The notes: generated by a model from the sequence alone, not told the origin. Shown: positions 1-13,150, counted from the first letter of the stretch. The stretch: DNA of 64,000 nucleotides from Epiperipatus broadwayi (GCA_028023455.1 JAQFVV010000030.1:7960876-8024875); one strand, 5' to 3'. Numbers and translations are program-made.

Positions 1-1735
1 GTGCAGTTTTCACCAGCTTTTCAGAGTTTCAGGACATAGCTTCAATTACCTTTGTCTGCCAAAATTTTATTTCCGAAATACAGCATGCTGTTTTTTCTCT
101 GCTATAATCTAAGAACCAAACTCTCAGCTTTAGTTTTAAAATCAATACACATGAAAAGAAATTGCTGTCAGTCTGCTTTTTCTTATCATTATTTTTTGTT
201 AATTAAATCCCCAGATAATTAATAAAATAAAATTTTTAATCATTATACAAAAAGAAAATATATTTTTCAAAACTCTAATTTTGATAAGAGAAAAAAAAAA
301 ACAAAATTGTATGACCGGCAATAAAAATAAAAAAAAACCTTGATAACTAATTACAAGATAATAAAAAGTAAAACTTAACTGTTATTTTTTAATTTTTTAG
401 ACAGATTAAACAAAACAAAATATACAGATTTTTTCTTTGTGATGCAAAAAATTAAAATAAAATGTTTGTATATATAAAACAAAGTACTTTTAAGTAAATA
501 TTTTATTATATGAATAAATTATAAATACTATGTATTTCTACCATGCTTGTACTATTCATGGTAATATGAAATGGTAAAATAAAACTAATAAAGTCTTAAA
601 AGCACCGAGCCAGCTTTTGGCAGATTGTTGCCAGGATCATAATGCTGAATAGAACTGTACCAGTCAAAATATACATATATAGTGATGAAGACCAATAAGT
701 AAATCAGGCCCTGTATGTAAATTAGATGTTCCCATTTTTTTATAATGGGATATAGAAATCTTTTCTATTGATGTAATGAGGATCTCTTGCAATAGCCCAT
801 ATCTCTTCATATTTTTTTCTTATCATTCTTCTCAGCATATTTTTTTTACATTGGAGTGAGAAAAGGTGGGTCCCATAATCAGCTCATGATCAAAAGGGAT
901 TGATTTGAATGCACAATTTAATTTAGCTTTATTATTGAAATGGTATTATTTAGCCATCATCCTGTTTCACCTACTATGTTCCATAGTAGTATCTTTTTCC
1001 CTAGTTCAAACCTATCCCAGTCCACACATATAAGCTTCTAATAATTGATTTTGAGTTGTAATAGCATATTTATGTGTATGTGTGTGTATTTGCATATGTG
1101 CACACATCTAATAGTCATATTTATGTTTGTAGGTGTATGATGTATATGCAGTTATAAATTTAAAAGTAATAAAAGGGTATAATTTAAATTAAGTTGTGTG
1201 AACATTGTTATATGTGTGTAATTACCTACATATATATACCAAAGAAGCTGTAATGCAATAGATTTAAAAACATTACAACTCTTAAATTAATATAAATTTG
1301 CATTATTTTTAGTTTAAAACTCTTTATTTAAATGCATTGGTATATAAATTTCAATTCCTGTGGTAGTCCCACACACCTATATAAGAAAATGTTTACGAAT
1401 TTAAACTCTTTTTAAAAGAAGTTAGCTGTTTTTATAAAAAGATGTAAATTCTTAGAAAACCATCTGTAGGCAATTAATGAAAGGAGTCAAAATTTTGATG
1501 TTTTTAAAAATAAAACTGAGAACAAAGAATGACCTGTTTGTCTATTATTCTTTTAGCCAAGAAAATGACCAAAGGTTTCATTTTATGCATTTTAAATTAT
1601 TGATGAAAACTTTATGGAATGTTATAACCAGGGCACTCGAGTTATCGATTTTTCATGTATAAATAACCTTAAATTTTGTGTGGAGGGATTCACTTTGTTC
1701 ACTTTCATAATATTTAATGTGTAATTGCTGCAAGT
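1..1735. other. AT-rich stretch, no recognised feature
   Basis: Low-complexity A/T runs, poly-A and poly-T tracts and short TG-rich patches near 1070-1150. The only open frame (1477-1662, plus) has no family signature and AT-driven composition. I see no RNA gene or repeat unit that recurs elsewhere in the window. Confidence 0.5.
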
Positions 1736-1935
1736 CATCTATGACTGACTGGAAAATGGAGTTTGGTGACTAAGGCCCTACCATTGCCAGCTCTCCTTTT
1801 GAGAGATCGGTCTATGGAGATGGAAGAATAGGGAAGACCAGTTAAACTGCTAAGAAGACATCAGGAACAGATCAGCCCAGCCGAGAATGATGGTGATCAG
1901 CTACCCAGAAGCCTCAACAAAGAAGATGCGGTAAT
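1736..1935. other. Isolated higher-complexity block, possible exon or repeat fragment
   Basis: About 200 bases with clearly higher GC content and balanced composition inside AT-rich flanks. The block ends near 1930 in a GCGGTAATA context that resembles a splice donor. No frame is open across the whole block and I do not recognise a protein. It could be a non-coding exon, a 5' UTR exon or an old repeat. The composition shift is seen directly; the exon reading is only inference. Confidence 0.2.
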
Positions 1936-3740
1936 AATTTTTCCTGCATAAGTCTTTAAAATAACTAATAAATTATCTAAAAGTTAAGCTAGCTAGTTAC
2001 TAGTCTATATTGTGCACAACTTAATCTGTAATAATGTTCTAATAATTAAAACTGTTTGAAATCTGCAAAATATGATTTAAAATTCTGCTAAAATTAATAT
2101 CTGTAAACTTGCCTATTTATTAAATTAAAATCTAAAACTCTACATGCTTGTTAAATAATAACTTATTCAGTTATTATTCTGTCACTGGCTAATCTGTGGT
2201 CATGCCTTTCTTATTTGTTTTATATATGTTTATTTTATAATTTATGCTATGCCCAGTTCAGAATGGAGATTGATTCTAGGAATAACATTTGAGGGGGAGA
2301 GGCTCTCTCATAATTCAATAATTTCATTCTTTAGCACTCACATATAAATCTCCAGTCTGAAAACCTAATATATTTTTGTTAAGCTATTATGTTTAGATTA
2401 TTATTGTTATTGTTGTTGGAATTAGGCTTGCAAGTTAATAAAGGAATTAGTTAATAAATGCAAGAATGAGCTATAAAGCATATTATATGTATTGCTTATG
2501 TCTTAAATATGCTTTAACCCTCTTTTGAGTTATATTATAAACTGTGCAGATTTGTTAATAAATTAGATCACTTTAAGTATTCCTTTTAGCATGTTTTAAC
2601 AATGCTAATTATGAACTGATGTATGTTAGTTTCATGGAATGAAACTATAAAATTTTGTGTACTTTTAGTTATTAATTAATATTATATTTAGCATGGTGAA
2701 TGTGTCTTTAGGAAGCACATATGTCCATTTATGCCTTGCTGTATGTTTCTTATATGAATGGTCTCCTGGTTTTAATGGCCATCTCATCTACTTAGTTTGG
2801 ACAGCTCTTCTTTAGAACTGGAACATGAGGGTCCAGATTGATTTATAAGCTGCTCCGATTACCAAACTATATGCTCAATTTATTCACAGCAAGTTGTTCA
2901 GTCCACAGGAACTGAGTACTTGCTATTGAATCCCCTGATTAACTACACATTCAAGATGCACATTTCTAGTAATATATATAATGCTGTAGTATCTGGAGTC
3001 ATATTACAAAGCTCCAGTTCACGCCTCCATAATAAAATAAGATTTCAGCTTTTATATGAGCATACAATCTGGATTTATACATATATAATCTGTATAGAGA
3101 CCCTATTGCAGTTCATTATGTATTGTTAAATGATCTTTTATTAAATATTATGGTGATAAATAATCATTCTTGCAGCAACTTAACCGTTGTAAACCTAATA
3201 AGAAGGGCATAGTAAAATTAAAGCATAAATAGATCAAAGAGTATTAAATTTGTAATAAACTCTTTTAAAAATTAATGCATCAGATGAGATTCTATTCTCG
3301 AACTTGCTCATCATTGTTTTACCTGCATATGTCATTCAATGCACTCATGTTTATTTAATCTGCTGTTTAATAATTAAAATATATTAAATTATAACCACTG
3401 TGTTGCATATCATTCATAATCCATCCCAAATTTTAGTTAAAATTCTTAATATTAGTGTTAATTATTGATATATGCATTATTGAGCCAGCCATAGATGTGT
3501 GTGTTTATTTAAAGTATTAATAATTTAGTTAATATTTCCTGAGTCTCTTCATCCACCCTTTGCTACTGCCAGCACATGAACTAAGAAACTCCGAGTGTAG
3601 CCTCATATATGTCATTCATAAGGTAGTAAGTCATAGAGTGTTGGTGGAGGAGCTGAGGTGTGATCTTATTTGAGATCTCAATCCCTTAATTTGCCAGAAC
3701 TCTGGATTTTGTTGTGTAAATGTACAAATATGATCCTTAC
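1936..3740. other. AT-rich stretch, no recognised feature
   Basis: AT-rich sequence with no coding signature. The small frame at 2920-3129 (plus) has no recognisable motif. No inverted or tandem structure was noticed. Confidence 0.45.
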
Positions 3741-3744
3741 ATTA

Positions 3745-4399
3745 TGTGAATATGTGTACTGGATGACTCGTTGATCTCTTAGCATAACAAAATTCACCAT
3801 AATACAGAGCTGCAGGATGGGGAAGGGCATGAAATTTGATATATGACTTGGGGAACATGTTCAAAAGCTATTCTTGTCTTTTGTGTTGTTTAAAAAGTTG
3901 TTGAGTGAGAAGGAATCTGAAGCTAACTCTGAATGTGTTTGCACAGAACTTTCAAAGGTTCATTGCAGTATGAGGAATGTAAGGCAGACTTATCTATGGT
4001 TTAGATGGGTTATTATTGTCAGCAATTTTGTTAATGTTATAAAATTTTTCAACTGTTTTTATCAGTATGTTATAGTTATATCTGATATCTGTTAAATCCT
4101 TAATGTAAGACTGACTCAATATTGATTTTTCAGTCTCGTACTTGCATAACTTTTTGTTTTTATGCAAGAAACCTTTTAGGCCTGCAAGTTTGTGTTTAAA
4201 TGGAACTTTATAGACTCACTTGGATTGGGTTTTTTAAAGTCCAGCTCAATCTTGTTTCTTTGGATATATATAAAAAAAATTATTCCCTGATTCTTATCTT
4301 CATTTTCAGTAGTCCATTCTAGAGGTGATGCTTTATCAAGTTCTAAACATGTATTGTTAATCTGATCATCTAAAGCACATGAATATGTCATCTACATAT

Positions 4400-4493
<94 letters not shown>

Positions 4494-4735
4494 CTGCAGG
4501 GACCTGGTAAGATGTTTTCAAATTTTAAGAGAAGAATACTGCTAATAATACCACTTAGTAATAGTCCCACAGACCATCTGCTCATCATCTTGTAAAATTT
4601 CCCATTGGTAATAGCTACAATTTCATTGTTAATCCAGTTTAGAATATCGGTTATGAACTCTTTATATTGATTATAGTTATTTTACTGCAACACATTCTGT
4701 ATGATGCTGATAGAGAGATTTCAAGATACTGACCC
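3745..4735 (-). pseudogene. Penelope-like element relic, RT plus GIY-YIG nuclease (minus strand)
   Basis: Read on the minus strand from about 4735 down to 3745. It begins in a region matching the PLE reverse-transcriptase core: an NGKFYKMMSRWSVG-like stretch near 4560-4620, corresponding to the family's 'fYrQ..G.aMGspl' block. It then meets a (TA)n array at 4401-4492. It resumes as the thumb and connector segment (frame at 4176-4391, with a KPNPSES stretch) and ends in a damaged GIY-YIG-like segment near 3745-3870. Stops and frameshifts are frequent, so it is dead. The same thumb and connector segment recurs on the plus strand at 4785-5280 and, more diverged, in the 16-kb element. PLEs encode a reverse transcriptase related to telomerase and, in this class, a GIY-YIG endonuclease that nicks the target. 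Confidence 0.7.
4401..4492. repeat. (TA)n dinucleotide microsatellite
   Basis: An essentially pure TA/AT array of about 90 bases. It sits inside the minus-strand PLE relic, between its RT core and its connector segment, so it expanded in or inserted into a dead element. Long TA arrays are prone to slippage and cruciform extrusion, and the length may be unreliable in assembly. Confidence 0.95.
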
Positions 4736-4784
4736 ATATAGCTCTTTTATGTCTAATGACCGTGTGGGCTTTATTAATTTTGAA

Positions 4785-5280
4785 CCATCGATCCCAAGTC
4801 TAAAGTTCCATTTGAATGCAAACATGCAGGCCTAAAAGATTTCTTATATAGAAACAAAAAGTTATGTAAATACAAGGCTGACAGAAATATCAATATCGAG
4901 TTTTATATTAAGGATTTAATGGATATTGGATATAACTATAACAAACTAATAAAAACAATCGAAAAAATTTATAGTAACATTAACAAAGTTGCTGACAATA
5001 ATAACCCATCTAAACCATGGATAAGCCTGCCTATATCTTTCATATTGCAATGAACCTGTGAAAGATCTGCATAGATGCATTCAGAGTTAACTTCAGATTG
5101 CCCCTCTCATTCAACAACCTTTTAAAAAACAGAAAAGAGAGAATACCCCTTGAACTCCCTCCCTCCAGATAGTATATAAAATTTCATGTCATGCCCCATG
5201 CTGTAGCTCTATGTATTGTGGTGAATCTCATGCTAACAGATCAATAAGAGTTGCCTGGCACCCTTTCATATAATAAAGCT
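4785..5280 (+). pseudogene. Penelope-like element relic, C-terminal part with GIY-YIG (plus strand)
   Basis: Plus-strand counterpart of the minus-strand relic just upstream. The translation near 4830-5035 reads as the PLE region after the RT palm, with GLKDFLYRNKKLCKYKADR followed by a K-D-L-M-D-I-G-Y stretch. This matches the 16-kb PLE segment LQAFLYRNMQLCKFEADRK. At about 5170-5260 a VYKISC...MYCGES stretch marks the GIY-YIG nuclease (the 'VY.I.C' and 'Y.GE' signature). Several stops and frame changes interrupt it. Together with 3745-4735 it forms an inverted arrangement of two PLE fragments. Confidence 0.7.
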
Positions 5281-5289
5281 AAATTAAAT

Positions 5290-6690
5290 CATGAATATAA
5301 ATTGATTTTTTTTTATCATGAGCTGGCTATGGAAAATACCTTTCTCCCTCCAATATAAGAACAGTATGTACTGAGAGGGAGGGTTGATAGAAAAAGAAAA
5401 TATAAAAAGGCTTGGACTTATTGCAAGGGATTCTTATTTCATCAATAAAAAAGATTTCTGTGTCCCATTATCAAAAAAATTGTAATTTACATACTGAGCC
5501 TGATTTACATATTGGTCTTTGTTTTTTTATATACATATTTTTAATGGTGCAGAATTAAAGTGCAATAATATTTACAGGGCTATCTGATACTATCATCCCA
5601 TCACTGTCATTTTGATCACTGTTATCATATATATTCATTAACATTTTATATAGATATATCTTTTCCATTCCTGTTTCATATTTTTTTAATTTTCTATTTC
5701 ATAATCCTTTTGCATAAATATTGTTATATACACACAAATAATTACTAGATTTGTTGGATATACTTTTACTCGAACAATTAACAATCTATCATTTAAAGTA
5801 AAACTTTTTTTGGAGCTTCACAAAATCTTATAAATTTAGGATTTTTCTACTTGTTTTTGAAATGTACTATTTCTGACATGCTAATAATCTTAAATTCCAG
5901 TATCTTTAGATTGGCATTAATCCAATTAATGCATTCAGTTTTGGTTATTAGCATTTCACTAGCATAGTTTTTCATTTTTTTTTTTTTTTTGCTTTCAGTA
6001 AGATGTTGATAATCCACTTTCTGGTGCTCTTCTGTTTAATTATTTAAAATTTTTGTTTCCACAATTTATTGGCGATTCATTCAAGTTCATTTTATTTTTT
6101 AATCTAACCATTTAGCAATTGTGTATTTCTGAGTGGAAATATAATTGATAGGCAAGATGAAAGTGCCAATGTTTTTGATTTCTTTTTTACCAAAATGTAA
6201 AGTTAACAAAAATCTGAAAGCCATTTTTATCATATCAAATCATTTGAACATTTTATGAATTGAAGCAAGTCGCAATCATAATTTATATCATTGGTTTGTT
6301 TAGAAACTAATTTATTTCATTTTTTATTTTCAATATTAATAATATTGTTTTTTTTTTTACAATATATAAATATTGTTAATAAATATTATGGCTGTTGTTT
6401 ATTAGAATAAATCAAAAAATTATTGTTATGCTTATCATGTTAACATTGGTCATATGCTTCCTTTATGCATTAAATTTTATAAACCAAATTAAAGCTGATC
6501 ACAAGTTGATGAAGAAGAAATACTCCCAGATAATTACTTTTTTATGTTTTATTTTGGGTCTCTCACCTATTTTTTTTTTTTTTTTGCAAATAGAAAAATT
6601 GCCAAAATTTTCAAAGTTGTAATCACATTTTTAGTCCATTTTTCAAAATTAGTTTTACTTTTTAATGAGTATTTAATTTTTAAATGCTTT
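5290..6690. other. AT-rich stretch, no recognised feature
   Basis: Poly-T and poly-A rich sequence. The frame at 6395-6622 is hydrophobic only because of its T-rich composition and has no family signature. Nothing else noticed. Confidence 0.45.
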
Positions 6691-6719
6691 TATTGATTTG
6701 GAAAATTGGATTCGGAGAT

Positions 6720-6910
6720 TGTAAAAGACCCAGAAAGGTATCACATGTGAGATGAATGGATGAAATAAGAAAATGTGCAGGGGTGATGTGGAGAAGAGAG
6801 ACTAAAGATCGGAGAAGATGGATTAAACTTGGAGAAACCTTCATCCTGCAGTGGATTGATAATGGTTGACGATGATGATGTATGATCAAAGTGTGCAAAT
6901 AAAGCATATT
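6720..6910 (+). pseudogene. Possible LINE 3' tail fragment
   Basis: A purine-rich block that reads, in one plus-strand frame, as DRRRWIKLGETFILQWIDNG. It is followed by a run of GATGATGATG and then AATAAAGC. A D-R-x-x-W-x-x-L ending followed by short GAT repeats and a polyadenylation-like signal is what I would expect at the 3' end of a non-LTR retrotransposon. The fragment is short, so this is a weak call; it could also be an unrelated repeat. Confidence 0.3.
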
Positions 6911-6919
6911 TATACTTAT

Positions 6920-8900
6920 TTTGGTACTTATTCATGGATATATGCATTGAAATATTGATTTGTGTATTTTTATATTTAAATTAGGATCTTTTTTAAAATG
7001 ACATTTTTGTTTTCTGTTATTAATTTAGTGTGGGTGTTTTTTTGTTTTTGTTTTTAATTGCACCATATGAATATAAATCGTCCTCATTAGTTCCAGACGA
7101 ACATTATCAGTCTGACAATTCACGTATATAAAAAAAAATCATTTGATAAATTTAAAGTAATTTATTCATTTTACTTTCTTTATCTATAATAGCAACAAAA
7201 ACTGCTACATTATGATATCAGTCTTTAGAAATTTAAAATGCAGTTTAAGTTTATTATTATTACTATTTTCTAGTGATGTAATTTTATAAACTCTTAATTT
7301 GTCTTATAAGGGAGCTGAAGGAGTTTTTCTTCTGAAATGAAAGATGTCCGAATTTGATTGTTTGCTTTTAAGTAAATATATATAATCGAATTAAACTTTA
7401 TTTAGATTTAACATATGACAAAAAAATTATTGACAAGTTAACCAACTGGACTGTAAAATATAACTATGTACAAATATAATATATAAAAAAGATGTCTTTC
7501 CTCTTTTTTTTTTTATGTAATAATGAAACTAATTTTTAATTAATATCAGTCCACATTAAAGAAACAGATACTAATATTATAAGATTTTCTGAGGGTTATA
7601 TTTTATTAAAAAAATCTAAAAATGGTTTTATTATAATTTATGTATGTGTTTTTGAAGAATGTTTTCAGTTTCTCCTATTTTTAATTATAGATTATCTGGA
7701 TTTAGATTTGAATTTTTATTTGAAGCACAAATGATCAGTTATATCTTAAATAATCTTATCCACGAGAAAAATATGAATATAATACTTGTAAAAAGGGAAG
7801 GCAAAAGAAAAAGGACATGATCTGCGATGAGATGGATGGATTTCATCATCAATAATAAATTAAGCCTTTAAAGAGATTAAAAATAAATAAATAAATCGCA
7901 GGTTTAACTGGAAAAATAAGAAGAAGCAAAAATCAATATCAAATTGATAATGTCTAATAATAATAATCTATATCATAGATAAAGATTTAAAAATTGAATT
8001 TTTATTTTTAGAGATTGAATGTTAATTGTTGAATACTCTTTTTAAAATTAGTCATGATTTTGAGTTAATTTGCTAATAGTAAATATCTTTCTTTTCTTCC
8101 CTAATCCCCCTCCCCTCCTCATTTCTCTCTCTCTTTTTTTTTATGATATGAAATTTCATTTAAGAGAGGTTAAGAGAATTTATGTCTTTAAATGTAGCCA
8201 GATTTAAAAATTCTTTCATTTTTATATTTATAGAAATAGTATTTATTGCCTTGGTTTTAATATGAATAGTTAAGAAGATAAACTTGAATCTCATATGCAT
8301 ACAAGATAGTTTATCAAGTACTAATTTTACGGTGCTTTTAACCCCCAAACATCTTCTACCTTATTAATAAATATAACCATTTTTGTTTTCAACATTGTAT
8401 TGTCTTCTAAAACTGTATAATTCATAGTTGGTGGATTATTAGTTTGACATAATGTATTATGCTTGTTGATATATTTCTGTAGTATATTATATTTTTTAAA
8501 TATATGTATAAGTTTAATCTATAAATGAAATTTATTGTAAATTTGTTGCTAGATAAAAATCATTCAATTTGATCTTTTCTGTTAAAAGCAATTTAAAAAA
8601 ATTTCAATGACCCCTACCTCATTATACAATTAAGTGATTTATTAATCTTATATATATATATATATATTAATTATATGGAGTATACTGGTGCCAAATTTAT
8701 ATAAAATTTTATAACCAAAAGCAAGTTGAAGTTTGAGTTGCTCTTAAACTCATTATAGGTAATTATTTCCAGTGGTATGCTGACAAATTTTAACAACCAT
8801 CTCACTAAAATATAATATTTATAATTTATATACTTATTACAAGTAGTGCTGTTTAATAATATCATTTTTTAAAAAGGAATATAATTATGTCTATTTAATA
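6920..8900. other. AT-rich stretch, no recognised feature
   Basis: Long AT-rich stretch with many homopolymer runs and a short TA repeat at 8649-8668. Frames at 8160-8348 and 8671-8865 (minus) show no motif. No repeat shared with the rest of the window was seen. Confidence 0.4.
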
Positions 8901-8904
8901 TCTA

Positions 8905-9330
8905 ACATACATACAGGCTATTTATATACCTGTACAAACAATGTAATGTATGTGATATTTTGAGCTTAGACTTTCACACGACTCTCAACTCTCCACACTA
9001 TCTCATACCACTGATACACTTGACCACATAAATGTTCAAAAGATAAATAATCACCAATTCGTGCTAAATCAGTACTTGTCAGTTGGTCCAGATTATCATC
9101 TCTATACATATATACAATAAAGTGCTCAGATTTATATTAAGATAGCCAATCTTTATACTTTAATAGACAGGCTTCAATTCACTCCACCCTCCAACTCTTC
9201 AGCCGTCCATCCTATTGAAAATCTGATGATGGAACGCTCAAAGCCTACACTGATGCTGACATTCTTGTCACACCCAGGTTGACTATAAGTCACTCTGACC
9301 CCTCATGTACAGGACATAATCCATTGCAAA
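8905..9330 (-). mobile_element. Short interspersed repeat family B, diverged copy
   Basis: Shares ordered blocks with copies at 18505-18700, 26498-26841, 49875-50200 and 58451-59038. On the strand shown these are: a CAGGC...ACCTG terminal hairpin near 8920, an ACTTTCACACGAC block, AAAAGATAAATAATCACCAAT near 9040, GTTGGTCCAGATTA near 9080, a TTAATATAAGATAG-like block, and AAAATCTGATGATGG near 9218. In the best copies the complementary strand carries GAGTTCGAATCCC, a good match to a pol III B box. I therefore place the sense strand as minus. No TSD could be defined here. Confidence 0.65.
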
Positions 9331-9339
9331 TTTTTATTG

Positions 9340-10340
9340 ATTAATTATATTTTAGAATATAAACATTTTAAAAGAAAAATAAAATATTCATTTTTTTATA
9401 TTATAAATTCTATTTGTATATGAACCAAAATAATTCATATTAATAACTTTCTTAAAATTGTAAATAAAACATTGGATTGCAAATAAAAATATTATAATTT
9501 GTTCATTATTTAATGTAATGTGTGCAATATCAGATCAAGTTGATAAACTATGCGCTACAGCTTAATATTAAAAACTCAAAAAAATATGCATAGATAATGG
9601 TATTTTGCTTAATTCTGCTTTTACACAGATTTTTGTTTATATAATTTTGATTTAATATAGGCTAGAAAAAAAAATGCATTTTTCGTTTTATATGATTTGT
9701 TTTGTTCTAACTCAGTTTGAAAAATTACTTTTTTAAGACTTTCATTTAAGTGACAGTTATACTCTATATAGAGTGATTTATATTTTCATCTAGGAAGCAC
9801 AAAATTATTTCAACTTAACATTAAGGCTATGTCAAAAACCAATAACGGAGCTCCTCTTATAAATTGATGTAATTGTATTTCAAAAGACTCATTCTTTTTT
9901 TCTCTCTCTAATAATGTGTGTGCTTTTAAAATTCCTGAATTTACATTGATTATTGATAAAATGAATTTGAAACATGAGATGGTTACCTTTGTTTTATATT
10001 ATCTTGTAAAGCAAATAACTTCCATTGAAGATAGTTCAAATGATATTGTAAACACTATTTTATAAATAATTTTTATGTATGAAATTTTACAAATTCTCTC
10101 AATACAAATTGACTCTATGTCTGCTTCCAAATGTTCTTCTATACTTTAATTTTCAATTCTCATAGTAGTCTTTGGATCAATATAAATGGCTTGCCAATTT
10201 GTTGAATAGATGGAATTAAATGACAAGTCAAACAATGAAGAAGATTTTATGTAGGCAAATCATACACAGAAACAACTCATGATTTAGGGTTTCTTTTGAC
10301 CAAAAAAATGGTTCACCATTACCAGATGAAGATCATTTTC
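9340..10340. other. AT-rich stretch, no recognised feature
   Basis: AT-rich sequence between a short interspersed repeat and the jockey-like LINE relic. Its 3' part may be the decayed 5' portion of that LINE, but I cannot recognise the endonuclease active-site motifs there. Confidence 0.35.
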
Positions 10341-10359
10341 CCCATAACTTCGCCAACTC

Positions 10360-12640
10360 AAACCAAATGTAATTATTTTATAATCTGCAGTCCTATTGTT
10401 GAAAGCTATTATATTTTAAGATGGAATTTAAGGAAAGTTAATTGAAGTTGACACTTTGGATATCTTGAAAACATAATAATAATAGAGTCTCTAAGTCCCT
10501 CTTTCTATAGTAGTCTCCGCAAACTTTTAATATCAACTATTAGAGAGTCCATCCATCATGGATATTGAAAACAATTTATTCCAGGTGGGGACAAAATTAA
10601 AAATGCTTTTATAGTTAATTTTTGTCTACCAAAAATCTGAAAATTGCTAATAAACTAGTAAAATCACTAAATGATACAAGAAAAATGAAGAGAAACCATG
10701 GAAAATTAAAATTTTACAAGATGTAGTGAGAAGGCCGGGGACTTTTACAAAAAAAACTTGGTGGATGTAAAAGTACCTCTGATACTGTCACTGCTAATCA
10801 GATTACCTGTCTTATATATAATATAGTGAAGCAGATCAATTTTCACACATGCACTGTTTTTAATATAAATTGAAATGCACTGACCCATAAATAAAGATTT
10901 AAAAGAACAAATGAATTCACTTGTCATTCAAGCTTATTTATATATAAAACCAACCTTTGTTTACCATGTATTTTCAGGACTTGAATCTATTATATGCATG
11001 ATTTTTTAAATGATGTTCAAATTGTACAAATGTAATTAAAATATTACAGGAAAGACAATTTATCTCATTTTTAAACACTTGAAACTAATGTATAATAATT
11101 TAAAATGTAAATCTACAGATTAATATTTTTATTTTTATATAGTACAATATTTATTGTAATGTACAGGTGTGTGCACATCAATTTCTATTAAAATCAACAC
11201 GTGTGAAGGTTGATTTGCTTCCATATATTACAATAAATATTGTGCTGTATAAAAATAAAAATATTTATCAGTCTTATATATCTAACTTCTAAACCCAAGA
11301 CTGATAAAATCAGAAAAATCTGTAGATGTTGGTGATTTACTCCTAATTGTTTTAAATTAGGAAAGGTCCCAAAAGCAGATAACATACTTCCAGAGTTTCT
11401 AAAAAAAGTTAAGATCTAAAATCAAAACATGGATAATGGAATTATTCAGTATACAGGAAATATTCCAAAAATTTGTCATACAAATAAAATTATAGGAGTC
11501 TTAAAACCAAATAAAGACAGTTATGATCCAAAAAATTACCATTTTGTGTTCCCTACAAGTTTTTTTTTAAACAATCATATTAACAAGAATATTTGACAAT
11601 AGCTGAAAGCCAGCTTTTTATAAGGCAAGTTAGTGTTAGGCCAGGAAGAAGCTTCTGTGAATAACTTTTATCTTTATCAACTTGCATTGAAATTGACTGC
11701 CAAAATTATTCAAAATCTGCCACGTATATTGATATAATCTCAACTTATGGTTCTATTTGCAAAAATGATTTTTTTTCTAAAATTCTTAAAAGCAATAAAA
11801 ATATTAGTTTGCTATATAAAACGGCCTCACTAAGGATATGAAAAAATTGAAAATATTTTTCAGACTTGGAATCTTATTCCTAATCCAACATAAGGTAGTA
11901 TGTTCTATTTTTCATCTAAACAATTGGTAATCATCTCATAATCTAAATATAATCTTTTGCAACAATAATCTGAAATAATATCCTACCCCATGCTATTTAG
12001 AAATAACTTTGGATCATAGCCTAAATTATTTTCCTCATTTATCTGAGATTGAATAATTTCTTTGGAAAGCTGTGTTAGAGTTGTGATACAATAGTTTATG
12101 GATGGCCTGTAGTCACATATTCTGGAGAAAAAGTTCTCACAATTTCTAGATTCTTAATTAAATGTTACCATGAGAAATATTACAAGCATATTCAAAGCTA
12201 TTTCTTTGCAGTGGCTTCCCATTCTCTCACATATTCCTTCATCATCCTTCATTGAGAATTTATAAAAAGTTATTGCACCAACTTTGAAAATAACTCAAGA
12301 TATTATTTCATTATTATGACTTAGCTGAAATCAAGATTTCCTAAAGAAAAAAATGGAATTATTATGAGATTCTAAATAAACTTCTCTTTCCAGATTTAGC
12401 CAGCTGGATTTGGTTTTCTTTGTTGCAATTGGAATCTCATCAACAGATTCAGGACAATCCATGATTGTTGTACTCATCTGGTCATAAATGGGATTTGATA
12501 GCCAGGGATCTATATAAATGGAGGCAAATCCAAATTATGAACCATATAGTTAATGACGGTTAAATTTATGACTACAATGGCTGAATTTATAGCATTACTG
12601 AGTCTGTCTCTTGATTAGAATTTCTATGGGTTTCTTAATA
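10360..12640 (+). pseudogene. Jockey-like non-LTR retrotransposon relic
   Basis: Decayed second ORF of an APE-type LINE. Near 10410-10600 the translation shows RWNLRKVN, then ISTIRESIHHGY and FIPGGDK, the linker between endonuclease and RT in jockey-like elements. After an AT-rich interruption (about 10780-11340), RT landmarks follow: KADNILPEFLK, then KPNKDSYDPKNY and a PTSFFFK-type stretch, then a RPGRSFCE block, then YIDI-type motif A with the second aspartate replaced by glycine. The conserved C-terminal segments continue through about 11880-12540, including a YLEITLDHSLNY-type block, a WLPILSHI-like block and a final M-N-H-I. I could not find the [YF]xDD motif C, so that part is probably deleted. 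Multiple frame changes and stops. Inactive. Confidence 0.72.
11110..11285. repeat. Imperfect AT-rich fold-back inside the LINE relic
   Basis: The segments near 11120-11165 and 11215-11270 are approximate reverse complements (TATTTTTATTTTTATATAGTAC against a GTATAAAAATAAAAATATT-type arm, with TATTACAATAAATATTGT-like inner blocks). The fold-back lies between the linker and RT parts of the jockey-like relic, so it may be a small hairpin element that inserted there. No TSD was identified. Confidence 0.45.
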
Positions 12641-12989
12641 ATATTTTGTTAATAGATAAACAGTGTAAAAAAATGCAATACACTAAATGAATAGAATTTA
12701 ATTCTAGAAAAAAAAAGGTATTCTCACTTATTTTTAAAGGAAAGAAATTTCTTTTAATCTTAAAAATTTTAGTTTACATTTTAAAAGAATTCTCAATGTT
12801 AGTTCACTTTAGTATGTAATTGTTTTGCATATCATTTATATAATAGTTTTGATGTTTAATAGAAAAAAAATAAAATGTGTATGCATAATGTAAGTTTATT
12901 AAATTATACGGCTAAGTTACAATTTTTTTTAAAAATTAGATTTATTAATTACAATTATAATGTGTTTTATAATCTCTTACACTCATTTC

Positions 12990-13150
12990 CAATCCAGTCA
13001 CCAGATTATTGTTCAAATCGAATCATAAGATTGACTGTTGATCAAGTGTATTGATGTATTTTGATTTGGTCATTCATAATGATGAATGGTATTTTGAGTA
13101 TTACTCATTATTAGTAATTACTTTGACTTATTATAATGCTGGTTGATGGT
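12990..13150 (+). repeat. Fragment related to LTR family C
   Basis: The phrase ATCCAGTCAC followed by CTGTTGAT and later TAATGCTGG recurs in the same order at 59455-59520, and more loosely at 32405-32440 and 34560-34630. This suggests a solo fragment of that long terminal repeat. Short and diverged. Confidence 0.35.

Noticed and set aside
9218-9250. CTGATGA in family B copies (also 50147 plus strand and 58700 minus strand) as hammerhead ribozymes
   Set aside because: The box matches CUGANGA, but the following bases give no convincing stem II and the second box reads GAAG, CAAAG or CAGG rather than GAAA. No consistent stem I. I keep these as family B sequence only.
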